Source of the DNA: Bos javanicus
Taxonomy: Eukaryota; Chordata; Mammalia; Artiodactyla; Bovidae
Assembly (NCBI RefSeq): GCF_032452875.1
Contig: NC_083876.1
Coordinates: 28,432,001 to 28,496,000, forward strand
Direction of reading: 5' to 3'
DNA length: 64,000 bases
Part shown: piece by piece, positions 12,086-23,857 of the stretch
How positions within the stretch are numbered: the stretch's first letter is position 1
Layout: each line of letters opens with the position of its first letter
Made by a program: the position numbers and the translations under genes
Notes under the pieces: generated by a model
Told to the model about the DNA's origin: nothing
What the model saw: the letters and a program-made list of their open reading frames with translations, nothing else
Databases searched by the model: none

Positions 12086-13066
12086 GGACTGGACTTTGCT
12101 CTTCTTTTGCAAAGTTCATCAGTGAATTATAAACAAGAAGCACTCTTCATGAAGAGATATTCAGTGCAATCTGCTCAATTCAGCGACAGACTGCAAAATT
12201 TATTGACCCCCTGGGTTTTATTTTTGTAATTCTTTTAGCTTCCAGAAATTAAAAAATGTTATCTATGGGTTCATATCAGAGAAACTATTCTCTGCTATAT
12301 TATTAAGAAATAAATTACTTTCTGAGGAAAGTTAATAAAAATTTTCTGCAGGTGTTTGTTTCACCCAAGAATTTTTAGAATGGGGATAATGGGAGAGGCA
12401 GAAGAAGGATCTGATGTGAACTCTAGTAGAGACACTTAGAAATTTCAGTCTTGCCAAATAAAGAAACACTATGTTAGCATTATTTTTTTCTGATGTATAC
12501 CTTGGCTATTTGATTTTTATATTGCAAATCGTGGATATGTTTATTTTAGCATTGTAAGCATCGTGATGTGTAAGCACGCATAAGTGCCTTCAAAGCAAAC
12601 AGATACACTCATTTGTAGAAATCCAGCCTAGAACAGTAGATGTAAGTTACTATCAGGTGGTTTCATTAACTTTATGGGCTGAATCGTTTCATCATTTATC
12701 TGTCCAGCAGGCCAGGGTATCTGGAATGGCCAACTGTGCATGTTGGAAAGGAGCTGTGGATGCTACTCATACATCAATGCTGACCAAGCACCTGCAAGAG
12801 TCGACCCAGAGCCCATCCTCACCCTTGCGCTCATCTCCCTTCCCCACATCTGTAGGAACTCCCTCCTGAAGGGACCGCCAAAGTGTGGTCTCAGGATAAG
12901 GTTTTGGGGTGCTCAGTTAAAAAGTGAAGCATGCCCCTTATCCAAATACCCATGACCCCTCCTGCACTGGACTTTCCTAAGTCCAGCCCAGACAACGGAT
13001 TATGCAAGGTCTACAGTGACCTGCAATCAGCTGGCTGGCTGATTACAGGACAGGATCTAACACACT
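12086..13066. other. No gene or repeat recognised
   Basis: Includes a small frame at 12657-12869 with no recognisable domain. Confidence 0.45.
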
Positions 13067-13079
13067 CTTACACAGAAAT

Positions 13080-13270
13080 CGTGCTCATGCTCAATTTCTC
13101 AGTTGTGTAGCCCACCAGCCTCCTCTGTCCATGGGATTTTCCAGGCAAGAATCATAGAGTGAGTTGCCATTTCCTTCTTCAATTTTCCTGACTCAAGGAC
13201 TGAACCCACATTTCCCATGTCTCCTGCATTGGCAGGCAGATTCTTTACCACTGAGCCACCTGGGAAGTTC
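13080..13270 (-). mobile_element. Bov-tA SINE
   Basis: Antisense, with the usual GACTCTTTGCGACCCCATGG core deleted. CTTACACAGAAAT duplicated (13067-13079 and 13271-13283). Confidence 0.95.
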
Positions 13271-13799
13271 CTTACACAGAAATGCTAATAGATAATACTC
13301 TTATCCCTCCTGAGCCTATATGCTCAGGGAAAATATATTAATATATTATGGAATGAAGATCTATAATAGATACATGTATATGTAATGTCTGCTTCTAAAG
13401 TGTTTTTTGAAGTAACAGAAGTAAGCTGGAGGAACAGACATTAACAGCCTCTCTTTTTCCAATTTTATTCTGAAGAACCTTTAATTATAATAAATTTAAT
13501 AACGAGGAAAAAATCCCTCTCTGTGTTTCCATGGACAGCTGCCCTAACTGGGTATATCTCAATAAAGTCATGTAAGCAACAAGACGGAATATTCTCATTT
13601 CAGAAGCAATGAATAGAAGAAGGCAATGCCCATGCACAAGCAATCATTTTGGTTGGGCACAGATAAAAAAATGTAAGCAAATCTTCTGAGTTAAAAGCTA
13701 ACAAAGCCATGCCTAGGATTTTTACACATGAAAATTTTAACTATAATAAAAAGCAGAATTGATTTTCTGTCACCCTAATATATTGCATTTTTTCCTCTT

Positions 13800-14030
13800 T
13801 AATAAACATTTTTGTGAAAGTTTAACCATACATCAAGGACCCAGTTGAAAAGTCTATAGTTTGATGAATTTTCACAAAATAAACACCTTCATAAAACAAG
13901 CCCTGAGATTAAGAAATGGAATACTCCCAGTACCTCGAGGGACTCCTCGCGCTCTTTTCAAGTAACTGCTTCCTAGATGTAATTGATGTAACTATTCTAA
14001 CTTCTAATGCCATAGCTTAGCTTTGTTAAT
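13800..14030. repeat. Ancient L1-type remnant
   Basis: TGATGAATTTTCACAAAATA, TTAAGAAATGGAATACTCCC and TAACTTCTAATGCCATAGCT follow a common old L1 3' region. Orientation not determined. Confidence 0.5.
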
Positions 14031-14722
14031 GCACTTTTAAGTGGCAACTACTCTCTCATTTTATATCAGTCATATTATTATCCATTTAGTGTTAAATCAA
14101 AGACACTGATTAGAGACGTTTAATTTTCCTAAGGTATTCTTTAGGGTATCTGTTTTTCTGAAAGTACATCATCTTGAGTTATCAAGATCTGAAAAAGCTA
14201 AGGTTGGAAAAATGACTTTTTAACACAAGGTCCTAAGACAGAAGAGTGACGATGCTGAAAGAAGTCACTATGTCAGGTGAGTAAGAGCATCATTACTGTA
14301 ACATGAAATACTGGTAGCTTCGGCTATAAATTTAAAGTAAATTTCCTTTATGTGTAACAATTTATTATTTTATTATTATTAAGGAAAAATATAACTTTGC
14401 CTTTAGCCAAGCTCAAATCTTCTGAGGGAGAAATATTAAATATATAAACATGGTGAGGAATGAATTTCGACATTGTAATCCATTATGACTATATTTGAGG
14501 CATAAAATCTATAATAAATGGATAGAACCAGTACTGGTACATTTCATATTTAAAGTATGTCTGGTAATACTTCATTCCAACTGAGCAATTTATAGATTGG
14601 GTAGTTGTTTTCCTTACTCTTCATTCAAATAGTAAATCAATTTTCATGTTTTTTAAAAGTTGAATGATGAATTAATCAGAGCCTGAGTTTCATGGTTTTT
14701 AAAATTAGGTGATGAGTTATTC
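14031..14722. other. Unrecognised AT-rich sequence
   Basis: No gene, no repeat recognised. Confidence 0.45.
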
Positions 14723-15003
14723 GGGTTTCCCTGGTAGCTCAACTGCGAAAGAATCCTCCTGCAAAGTAGAAGACCCCGGTTCAATTCCTGGGTCAGGAAG
14801 ATCCCCTGCAGAAGGGATGGGCTATCCATGCCAGTATTCTTGGGCATCCGTGGTGGCTCAGCTGGTAAATAATCTGCCTATAATATAGGAGACCTGGGTT
14901 TGATCCCTGGGTTGGGGAGATCCCCTAGAGAAGGGAAAGGCAACTTACTTCAGTATTCTGGGCTGGAGAATTCCATGGACAGAGGAGCCTCCAGGATACA
15001 GTC
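14723..15003 (+). mobile_element. Bov-tA SINE with two tRNA-like heads
   Basis: The first head (GGGTTTCCCTGGTAGCTCAA, B-box GGTTCAATTCC) runs to CCAGTATTCTT. A second head (GGGCATCCGTGGTGGCTCAG, B-box GGTTTGATCCC) then starts and continues into a normal body that stops at GAGCCTCCAGGATACAGTCC. A G-rich tract follows about 50 bases further on. Confidence 0.9.
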
Positions 15004-15054
15004 CTTCAGATTGTCTTACTACTGATTTTACTTTTTTTCCAAGGCGGAGTGTGA

Positions 15055-15084
15055 GGGGGAGGGGGTGGGGGGGGTGCATGGGGG
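15055..15084 (+). repeat. G-rich tract, potential G-quadruplex
   Basis: Four G-runs (15055-15059, 15061-15065, 15067-15074, 15080-15084) with loops of 1, 1 and 5 bases. This meets the usual G4 pattern with runs of five or more. Confidence 0.8.
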
Positions 15085-15394
15085 TGCAGAATAAACCTAA
15101 CATGAGAAAAGGAGGGAAAAAATATGATTGAATATATTATTAAACAATTGGGTAGATATGGTACTTTATGGGTACTAATAAAATAAATATAGCTCACTTC
15201 TTATGAACTTTAAAGTTCAAAATTAAACTATATCTTGCTTTCTTTCCATGATAAACCCAAAGGCAGTTTCACATTGACATTTCTGTAAGCACAGGAAGAA
15301 GTAGCCACATGGGTAGTTCTGAATATGGATGTTATCCATACATTGAAGCTGCTTTCACCTATATTTCTATATGGTCTCGCCTGTTACTCTAGCA

Positions 15395-15594
15395 GGGCTT
15401 CCCAATGGCTCAGCAGATAAAGAATCCACCTGCAATGCAGGAGATTCAGGTTCAACTCCTGGGTCAGAAGATCCCCTGGAAGAGGAAATGGCAACCCACT
15501 CCAGTATTCTTGCCTGGGAAATCCCATAGACAGAGGAGCCTGGTGGGCTACAATCCAAAAGGGTCACAAAGAGTCGATCATGACTGATCACACA
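15395..15594 (+). mobile_element. Bov-tA SINE
   Basis: Head GGGCTTCCCAATGGCTCAGC. GTTACTCTAGCA duplicated (15383-15394 and 15595-15606). Confidence 0.96.
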
Positions 15595-15925
15595 GTTACT
15601 CTAGCAATTGTCTTAATTGCTAGCACTTCTAACAAAATAATGAAACAGCCTTGTAAAGGTCTACTCATCAAGATGCAGAAAGCAACCATCACTTCTACTC
15701 AATCCAATCTCAACTTCCCCCTAAATCCTACTTCAAGCTGATGGATGTAGTCACTTATCTAATGAAAAGCATAATTTTCATTAGAAAAGCATAATTCCTC
15801 TCCTTTGAAGCTTTCACGCAATCAAAGGGGAAAAAATCATGACCTCAAATTATTTATTTAATATGTTACAGGAACAGGGTAAATAGATATAAGAGTAAAG
15901 CTAAAGGAAAAGATATTATTGATTA

Positions 15926-16150
15926 TGTTTGTGCATGCTAAGTCGCTTCAGTCGTGTCCGACTCTGCGACCCCATGGACTGTAACCTGCCAGGCTCCTCT
16001 GCCCATGGGATTCTCCAGGTGAGAATACTGGAGTGGGTTGCCATGCCCCCCTCCAGGGGATCTTCCCAACCCAGGCCTTGAACCCACGTTTCTTATGTCT
16101 CCTGCCTTGGCAGGTGGGTTCTTCACCACTGGGAAGCCACCTGGGAAGCC
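15926..16150 (-). mobile_element. Bov-tA SINE
   Basis: Antisense; starts TGTTTGTGCATGCTAAGTCG, ends CACCTGGGAAGCC. TATTATTGATTA duplicated (15914-15925 and 16151-16162). Confidence 0.96.
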
Positions 16151-16446
16151 TATTATTGATTACAGTAGTTGCTAATTCTTAAAGATCTAGATGCCAAAAT
16201 TGCAACATATTTCACCTCAGGACTGTTGAGCATATTTTTCTAACGAATTCTTTTACCTTAAAGGTTTGGATAAAGGGGAAGGAAAAACATAAGGAGAAAA
16301 ACAATAGGATGAAAATGGAGTTCAAAAGACTGATGATAATTCAAGCTGAGATAGAGACAGAATCTGAAATAATCCCTTGAACGTATAGCTAGAGGCAAGT
16401 TTTCCCTTTGATCCAGACATGGGTACCCTGAGGGCTTACACGAAAG

Positions 16447-16609
16447 CAGTGGTTCTCAAAGTGTGGTCCTCTGACCAGCAGCATCAGCCTCTTCTGGGAA
16501 CTTGCCAGAAACAGGAATTCCCAGGTTACCGACCTAGGTACAGGCCGCATATCCAATGTTTTCAAAGCCCCTGTGGGCTCTGCTGCAAGCTGAACTGTGA
16601 GAACCACTG
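16447..16609 (+). mobile_element. MER5A-type hAT MITE
   Basis: Ends CAGTGGTTCTCAAAGTGTGG and GTGAGAACCACTG are imperfect terminal inverted repeats. The interior CAGCAGCATCAGC and GGGAACTTGCCAGAAA match MER5A (recalled). Confidence 0.85.
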
Positions 16610-16617
16610 GTCTAAAG

Positions 16618-16833
16618 CAGAGATCAGCAAACTTTTTCTATAAAAAGCCAGAGAGTAAAGGTTTTAGATTTGCAGTTTGTACTATCCCGGTCACAACTCC
16701 CCAACTCTGCCATGTAATGAAAAAGCAGCCATGGACAATTTGTAAACTAATGAGCACGGCAGTGTTCTAATACATTTTATTCACAAAAACTGATTGTGGG
16801 CTGAACTTAACCCAAGGGCCATTGCTGACTCTC
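16618..16833 (+). mobile_element. Non-autonomous hAT element (Charlie group)
   Basis: CAGAGATCAGCAAACTTTTT ... ATTGCTGACTCTC, with interior AAAGCAGCCATGGACAATTT and TTTTATTCACAAAAACTGA. It follows the MER5A copy directly. A second copy of the family is at 63063-63281. Confidence 0.75.
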
Positions 16834-17378
16834 ATATACAAAATAGACTGCCGAAAGAAGAGGCAGTAAGTCTGGCCACTCCTTGCCCCTTCCCTCTTTC
16901 ACCCTTGTGTGGGTGCTGACACCTAGTGATGAGTCCAAATGGCAAAGTTCCGTCCAGCATACATGTAGGTCCCTGTTCTACTGCAGAGTTGCGCGCAGGA
17001 TGTACTCAAGCCACTTAGTAAATGAGGCACAGAGAGCAGTGGAAAGAGACGGACATAAATCAACCAGTGAGTCAGCCAGCTGAATTTCAGGCCTGATAAA
17101 GAAAGGATAGCCTTAAGACGGAAATACTAACGTTGTAACATCCAAGTTTTTGAACCATTTTCCTAAAGGAAATGCTCCCTGTGACCCTATCTGTTGTCCT
17201 CAGGAAACAGAATTTTAAAAAGGAGCCTGACACCTTCATTCACTCAAAATAACACATCCATAGTACTGACTACGATAAGATCAGTAGTAGACGTGCCCCT
17301 TGAGCATTTCCATCTGGATGTCCTACTGGAACATTCCACAAGCCTCAAATGGAAAGTGTCACCACCTTCCCATCAAAA

Positions 17379-17565
17379 CAGGGGATCTCAAATTCTGTCA
17401 AACATCAGAGTCCTTCAGAGGGCTTGTGAAAACAGGTTGCTGTGCCCCATGCCCAGAGCCTCTGATTCTATAGACTGGGTTAAGTCCTGAGAGTTTGCTT
17501 ATCTTACAAGTCCCCAGGTGAAGCTAATAAAAGCTAGTCCTGGAACCATATGTTGAGAAACACTG
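17379..17565 (-). mobile_element. MER5A-type hAT MITE
   Basis: Antisense relative to the copy at 16447: CAGGGGATCTCAAATT at one end, TTGAGAAACACTG at the other, with interior CCAGAGCCTCTGATTC. Confidence 0.8.
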
Positions 17566-17579
17566 CTTCAAAACATGCC

Positions 17580-17780
17580 CTTCCTTCTGTGTTTCCAGCC
17601 TCAGTTTGCAAAATCACCACTTTTATATACCTAGGCACCTGAGCAAATGAATGGGTCATCCTTGACTCATCACTGTCTCTTGCCCTCACCTTAACCACCA
17701 AGTTTGATCAATTTTGCGCCTTCAGTGTTTTGGAGATCAAACCCCTCTTTACCATCCTCGTGGTCAATGGATTAGTTTAG
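17580..17780 (+). repeat. Ancient L2-like LINE remnant
   Basis: GGGTCATCCTTGACTCATCA and TTAACCACCAAGTTTGATCA resemble the L2 coding region 3' part (recalled). Highly diverged. Confidence 0.45.
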
Positions 17781-17794
17781 GTCAATATTCTCAT

Positions 17795-18010
17795 GGGCTT
17801 TCTCGATAGCTCAGTGGGTAAAGAATCCACCTGCCAATGCAGTAGACAAGGGAATCATGGGTTTGATCCCTGGGTCAGGATGATCCCCTGGAGGAGGAAA
17901 TGACAATCCATTCCAGTATCCTTGCCTGAAAAATCCCATGGACAGAGGAACATGAATGGCTACAGTCCAAAAGATCGCAAAGAGTTGGACACGACTGAGC
18001 AGGAGCACAG
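17795..18010 (+). mobile_element. Bov-tA SINE
   Basis: Head GGGCTTTCTCGATAGCTCAG, body to TTGGACACGACTGAGCAGGA. The next Bov-A2 follows within 30 bases. Confidence 0.93.
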
Positions 18011-18038
18011 TATATATAGTGCTCTCATACTTTTTCCG

Positions 18039-18307
18039 GAGAAGGCAATGGCGATCCACTCCAGTACTCTTGCCTGGAAAATCCCATGGACGGAGGAGCC
18101 TGGTAGGCTGCAGTCTGTGGGGTCGCTGAGTTGGACACGACTGAGCGACTTTACTTTCACTTTTCACTTTCATGCACTGGAGAAGGAAATGGCAACCCAC
18201 TCCAGTGTTCTTGCCTGGAGAATCCCAGGGACGGAGGAGCCTGATGGGCTGCCGTCTATGGGGTCGCACAGTGGGACACGACTGAAGTGACTTAGCAGCA
18301 GCAGCAG
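18039..18307 (+). mobile_element. Bov-A2 SINE (dimeric)
   Basis: Same dimer plan and (CAG)n end. A 13-base duplication CATACTTTTTCCG flanks it (18026-18038 and 18308-18320). It lies just after a Bov-tA, so two SINEs sit in tandem. Confidence 0.96.
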
Positions 18308-18513
18308 CATACTTTTTCCGTAACTTACATATAAAAAGCTACTATATCCATAAGACTGTAGAGGTAAACAGATCTAATTGTAGGTTACTGGACACAATGG
18401 GCCCAGAAACCCCTTCAGTCATCCCCAGGGGTAAGGGAATCCATCTCCCTACCTACATAGCTTTTCCCCACTCATGCAGTAGGGAAACCTTATTTTAGGC
18501 CTTCATAATCACG

Positions 18514-18630
18514 ATGGACATGAATTTGAGTGAACTCCAGGAGTTGGTGATGGACAGGGAGGCCTGGCGTGCTGCAATTCATGGGGTCGCAGAGTCAGAC
18601 ATGACTGAGCGACTGAACTGAACTGAACTG
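18514..18630 (+). mobile_element. BovB 3' stub, 117 bp
   Basis: Only the last 117 bases of BovB, ending in GACTGAACTGAACTGAACTG. AATCACG occurs on both sides (18507-18513 and 18631-18637), which marks it as an independent, very short insertion. Confidence 0.85.
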
Positions 18631-18760
18631 AATCACGTTCTTGGAAATTTGTGTAGCATTTAGGAATTCTACCTAATTCCAGATTTAGCACTTCAAACAC
18701 ATGTCCTACTAGTCCAAGTGATTTTTTTTTAATTATAAATTAACTAAATATTCTAAACAC

Positions 18761-18966
18761 GCATGCTTAGTTGCTTCAGTTGTGTCCAACTCTTTGTGAC
18801 CCTCTGGACTGTAGCCCGCCAGGCTCCTCTGTCCATGGGATTCTCCAGGCAAGAATACTAGAGTGGGTTGCCATGCCCTCCTCCAGGGGATCTTCCCAAC
18901 CCAGGGATCAAACCCACATGTCCTGCATTCCAGGTGGATTTTTTACTTCTGAGCCACCACAGAAGT
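18761..18966 (-). mobile_element. Bov-tA SINE
   Basis: Antisense; GCATGCTTAGTTGCTTCAGT at the left and TTTTTACTTCTGAGCCACCA at the head end. Confidence 0.93.
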
Positions 18967-18969
18967 GCT

Positions 18970-20843
18970 ATATCTACCTTAAGTTCAGTTTTTTGAAGAA
19001 GGCTGGTCTGCCACCCTGAGATGCTTTTGTGAGCCCACACGTGTCAACACTTTTCTCCAAGGAAAATCCTCGAGAATAGGCTGAAGTTTCCATTCAAGGT
19101 AGAAAATGGAAACATCACATTAACGTATTTATGAAACATTCATTGAGTGCTTACTATTTTCCAAACACTATGCAGTGCAAGCTTGAAGATACAACTCAAT
19201 ATAATCCAAAGAAGGTTGAACTCTGATGTTACAGGTAAATCTTTGCTTAACATTTATGTCAGAGAATGAAATTTGTTTTTCTAGATTAGCCCTTATACTG
19301 TAAAAACAGTGAGGTCCCAGTGATGAGTCCTACAAGATAGAAAGGAGAGAGATTTCTTTCACCTGTTGGCACCACCCTCCATTAGGCTAAATGAAACCAC
19401 ATATGGTTTATATAAGAAAGTGTTCTTTTTGCCAACCACACGATCCTGGAGAAAATGGAACAAGCATTTTCGTTCTTGGCTAATCTGTGATTGGAGGTAT
19501 ATGCATATGAATCATTCTTCAGAAATAATTAACCAGTATCTTCCTCAATGAAAGAAGAATAGTTGGTAGTCTGTTTTGTATCATTTGCGGGTCTCTTGCC
19601 CCCAGTATACCCATTAATTAATTTATGCTAAGACAGGTGGGTTAAACACATGGGATAGTTGCCTCCATTCTCTCTCATGCTCCCACAACAGAAGGGAATA
19701 ATCAGTCATGGCACTCATTCCCCCTGAGCCTGGGTATGACCTTGGATTCCTCCTGTATATAACACTTCAGGAAGCTACTATTTATAGACAGGAATTGGCA
19801 CTTCAGGTAAAACATTCTTGTGTTTGCTTGGCAAAGATATTGACCCTGGGGTAAGTCTTATTAACATATAAATATGTACACAGAAAGTGTAACTCAATAA
19901 CATTAGACCATCTTATTTTTTTTAGTCCATCTCCTCCTTAGTAGAGATTTGATGGGATAGAAGGAACCATTTAGCTCTGATGAGATGACTGGAGCCAAAG
20001 GTGGGGAGAAATTTTCCAAGGCAAAAGGTGATAAATTTACATCATAAATGTGTATTTCCAACCTGAATCTCTTTCCTGAACTCCAAATTCATATACCTAA
20101 TTGCCAACTTAACATCTTTACTTGCATGTTCAACAGACACATGCCACATTAAAATGCCCTAAGGACTTCTGCTTCCTGTCCAGAAGGAAGTCCAGAGAAT
20201 GGACTTCACCACCACCGCCACCAGCAGCCTGATATTATATAATCAGAAAAACAAAGTTTGGGAAATGATCTTTTTCAGATATTGGACAACAGAGAGTGTA
20301 AACAGTGATCCTGAGGAAAGGAAGATGAACAGCGGGTCCTACAGTTGGAACAGCTTACTATGAAGAGAGAGTTTCTGGGCTGGAGGGAAAGGAACCTAAA
20401 CAGAGCCCAGGTATCTCACTGAGTTGGAAGACTGAGATCTGAGTTCAGAGAGTCTGAGGTAGAATTTGTGAGGCAGATTCCAGAGAGGAGGAAGTCACAC
20501 AGAATGAGTTTGAGTTTTTGTCTGAGTACTGATATGAGTACAGCTGAAAGGAAATTCCCTGAGACTGGAGAAAGAACATTCCAAAAGCAACAGGGGAACA
20601 ATTCTAATAGAGAAGGACACACGGGGTTGGGAACAATTAATATTTTCACCAGCCAAAAAAGAAAGATCTTGTAAGGCATTGGAAAATTGGGTAAAATCCT
20701 CAGAGGAGTATCATCTTAGTATTGGGGATAATTTAATAATCATAATAAGAATTTGATAATAAAGGGTGCTGTGAACTCACCCTAACAAAGTTGAAGGTAG
20801 ATCCTAAAAGGATCAAACTGATGCCTAGTTAATTGCATGTCAT
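18970..20843. other. No gene seen; weak L2 trace
   Basis: 20060-20170 (CTGAACTCCAAATTCATATA, CTTAACATCTTTACTTGCAT) looks like L2 coding-region remains. The rest, including frames at 19366-19551 and 20468-20674, is unrecognised. Confidence 0.4.
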
Positions 20844-21069
20844 TGGCTTCCCGGGTGGCACTAGCGGCAAAGAACCCTCCTGCCGATGCAGGAGACATAA
20901 AAGGCATGGGTTCGACCCCTGGGTTGGGAAGATCCCCTGGAGGAGGGCATGCAACTCACTCCAGTATCATTGCCTGGAGAATCCCACAGACAGAGGAGCC
21001 AGGCAGGCCACAACCATAGGGTCACAAAGAGTTAGATACGACTGAAGCAATTTAGCACGGCATAGCACA
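20844..21069 (+). mobile_element. Bov-tA SINE
   Basis: Head TGGCTTCCCGGGTGGCACTA with B-box GGGTTCGACCCC, body to AGATACGACTGAAGCAATTT. Confidence 0.93.
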
Positions 21070-21349
21070 GAACGAAGTCCAGCGTTATTTAAGTGATTAC
21101 CACACAATCTAGCACCCAACAACATAAACTTTATAATGTCTGTCTTCAAAAAAAAATAGGCATTACAGAAGCAGGATATATGACCGATCGCCAGGAGAAA
21201 AGTTGATCAGTAGCAAAAGAACTAGAATTTATAGAAATGGTGAAGTTACCAAACAAGGAAACTTAAATAATATTATGTTTATACTCTATATAAACAGGGA
21301 TATGGAATAAAGCATGAGCAACATTATGAGGGAAGAAGTGAAAGATACA

Positions 21350-22110
21350 AAAGGATTTGGCTTGATGTGTAGAGCTATAATATCAGAAATGAAAAATATG
21401 GAAAGGATTCTCCACCGATTGGACCCTCCTTAAAAGATCAGTGAATTTAAAGATGTTGAAGTAAACTTAAAGTGATAGAAAATACTCAAAATGAAGTATA
21501 GAGATAAAAGGATTTTTTTAAAAAAAAGAACAATGCATCCATAGCCTGTGAGGTAATATTAAGCAATCTAACATAGTGTGATTGGAGACCCAGAAAAGAG
21601 AAGTGACAGAAAAAGTACTTGAAGAAATAATGACCAAAATGTTATAAATGTGACAAAAACTATAAACCCACATATCCAAGAAGGTCAAAGAACCCCAAAG
21701 AAAAGAAACATAAAGGAAACCGTACCAACGCACATCAAAATTAAGTTCTTGAAAACATGATAAAGAAAACGATTTAAGAGCAGTTAGGGGAAAAAAAGTG
21801 TAATAAATTCAGAGAACAAAGAAAGGCCAGAAAAGCCACAGAATCGTCAGAAGCTATGAAAGCCAGAAGACAGTGAAGCACTTGAATGTATTTGGAAGAA
21901 AGGTGAAGACCGTCTACCTAAAATTCTGTATGCAGTGAAAATATCTTTCAAAATGAAAGTGAAATAAAGACTGTTTCATACTAAAAAAGAAAAGCAGAGG
22001 AGATTAATCACCAACAGATGTGCATGAAATGAACTATCAGAGGAAATTAGTCTCTGAGGGAAGGAAAATCATACCAAACACTCATTTAGCTCCACATGAT
22101 GGAATGGAGA
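21350..22110 (+). repeat. Ancient L1 (L1M-type) internal fragment
   Basis: CTTGAAGAAATAATGACCAA, AAACCCACATATCCAAGAAG, TTCAAAATGAAAGTGAAATA and CACCAACAGATGTGCATGAA are consecutive in old L1 5'/ORF1-side sequence. Full of stops. Confidence 0.55.
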
Positions 22111-22204
22111 GCACTGTAAATGGTAAATATGTAGATAAATATAAAAATTAAAATACACAAACTGAACTCTTGAATTTTTCCTCAAAAATCTGCTTCTTGT
22201 TTGA

Positions 22205-22407
22205 AAGTGGAAGTGTAATTGCTCAGTCGTGTCTGACTCTTTAAGACCCCATGGACTGTAGCCCTCCAGGCTCCTCTGTCCATAGGATTCTCCAGGCAAG
22301 AATACTGCAGCAGGTTGCCATTCCCGTCTCCAGGGGATCTTCCTGACCCAGGGATTGGATCTGGGTCCTCCCGCACCGTGGGCAGATTCTTTACCATATG
22401 AGCCACG
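22205..22407 (-). mobile_element. Bov-tA SINE
   Basis: Antisense; tail side GAAGTGTAATTGCTCAGTCG, head side TTCTTTACCATATGAGCCAC. A BovB lies against its head end. Confidence 0.93.
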
Positions 22408-22414
22408 CTTGCTT

Positions 22415-22790
22415 CAGTTCAGTTCAGTCGCTCAGTCACGTCCGACTCTTTGTGACCCCATGGACTGCAGCATGCCAGACTCCCTTGTCTATCACCAACT
22501 CCTGGAGCTAGCTCAAACTCATGTCCATCGAGTTGGTGATGCTATCCAACCATCTCATCCTCTGTCGACTCCTTCTTCTTCTGCCTTCAGTCTTTCCCAG
22601 CATCAGGGTCTTTTCCAGTGAGTCAGTTCTTCGCCTCAGGTGGCCAAAGTATTGGAGCTTCAGCTTCAGCATCAGTCCTTCCCATGCACACCCAGAACTG
22701 ATTTCCTTTAGGATGAACTGCTTTGATCTCCTTGCAGTCCAAGGGACTCTCAAGAGTCTTCACCAACACCACAGTTCCAAAGCATCAATT
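22415..22790 (-). mobile_element. BovB LINE 3' fragment
   Basis: Antisense copy starting at its tail CAGTTCAGTTCAGTCGCTCA. Minus-strand translation gives RRRSRQRMRWLDSITNSMDM and ARRSKQFILKEI. CTTGCTT flanks it (22408-22414 and 22791-22797). The left flank abuts a Bov-tA, so this region is a nested pair. Confidence 0.88.
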
Positions 22791-22894
22791 CTTGCTTAGT
22801 CTTTCCTTATATTAGTTACCGGCAGCTCTATCCTACCATCCTAAGGTCAAATATTTTGTGATCAACATTGACATGTCTTTTTTGCCCACACCTT

Positions 22895-23045
22895 ACATCG
22901 GAAGACCTGGGTTCCATCCCTGGGTTGGGAAGATCCCCTGGAGAAGGGAAAGGCTACCCACTCCAGTGTTCTGGCCTGGAGAATTCCATGGATGGCATAG
23001 TCCATGGGGTCACAAAGAGTCAGACACGACTAACTGACTTTCTCT
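22895..23045 (+). mobile_element. Bov-tA SINE, head-truncated
   Basis: Begins inside the head at ACCTGGGTTCCATCCCTGGG and ends GACACGACTAACTGACTTTC. The first 40-50 bases of a normal copy are missing. Confidence 0.85.
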
Positions 23046-23325
23046 TTCACTACATCAAAGCCTCAGCAAGTGTTGGTGGCTCTAACTTCAGAACATGTTC
23101 AGAGCCTCACCTCCACAGCTCTCTCTTAGCTGCTCACCTCCGTTATTTTGCCTCAGCCTCCTAACTGACCTCTCTGCTTCTACCATGGCGGTGTTTTCAC
23201 AGTGCCACAGTCACAGTATACTGTAAAAATATATAACGCTTTGCGTCACTCCTCTACTCACCAAGCTCCAGTAGTTCCCATCTCCCCAAAGGAAGCCAAA
23301 CTCTTATTACAGCTAACAGGCCCCA

Positions 23326-23552
23326 TGCTGCTGCTGCTAAGTCACTTCAGTCGAGTCCGACTCTTTGCAACCCCATGGACTGCAGCCCACCAGGCTCCTC
23401 TGTCCATGAGATTCTCCAGGCAAGAATATTGGAGTGGGTGCCATGCCCTCCTCCAGGGGATCTCCCCCACCCAGGGACTGAACGTGTGTCTTATGTCTCC
23501 TGCATTGGCAGGCAGGTTCTTTACCCCTAATGCCACCTGGGAAGCCCATAGC
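23326..23552 (-). mobile_element. Bov-tA SINE with CTG-type tail
   Basis: Antisense; starts CATGCTGCTGCTGCTAAGTC, like the Bov-A2 end, and finishes TGCCACCTGGGAAGCCCAT. Inserted into an L2. Confidence 0.93.
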
Positions 23553-23857
23553 CCCTTCCTTTCTCCGTCTTCCCTCCACTCTGACCAGGCTTTTATGCCC
23601 TCCCTTTCTCTCAGCTCAGGCTGTCCTGGCCTCCTTAGATTCTAGGAGTACTCTGTCCCCTTGGCATCTCTCCATTTCCTCTGCCTTGGCCATTTTCCCC
23701 CCAGATACTGATATAGGTTACTCTCTCATCTCCTTCAAATCTGTTTGCAAATGTCTTCTGTTCACTGCAGCCTTCCCTGCACGCACTATTTAAAGTTGCA
23801 ACTTCTTGCCTACCCAAGCCTACCCCATTCTTGATTTCTTCATCTCTATATTCCTCA

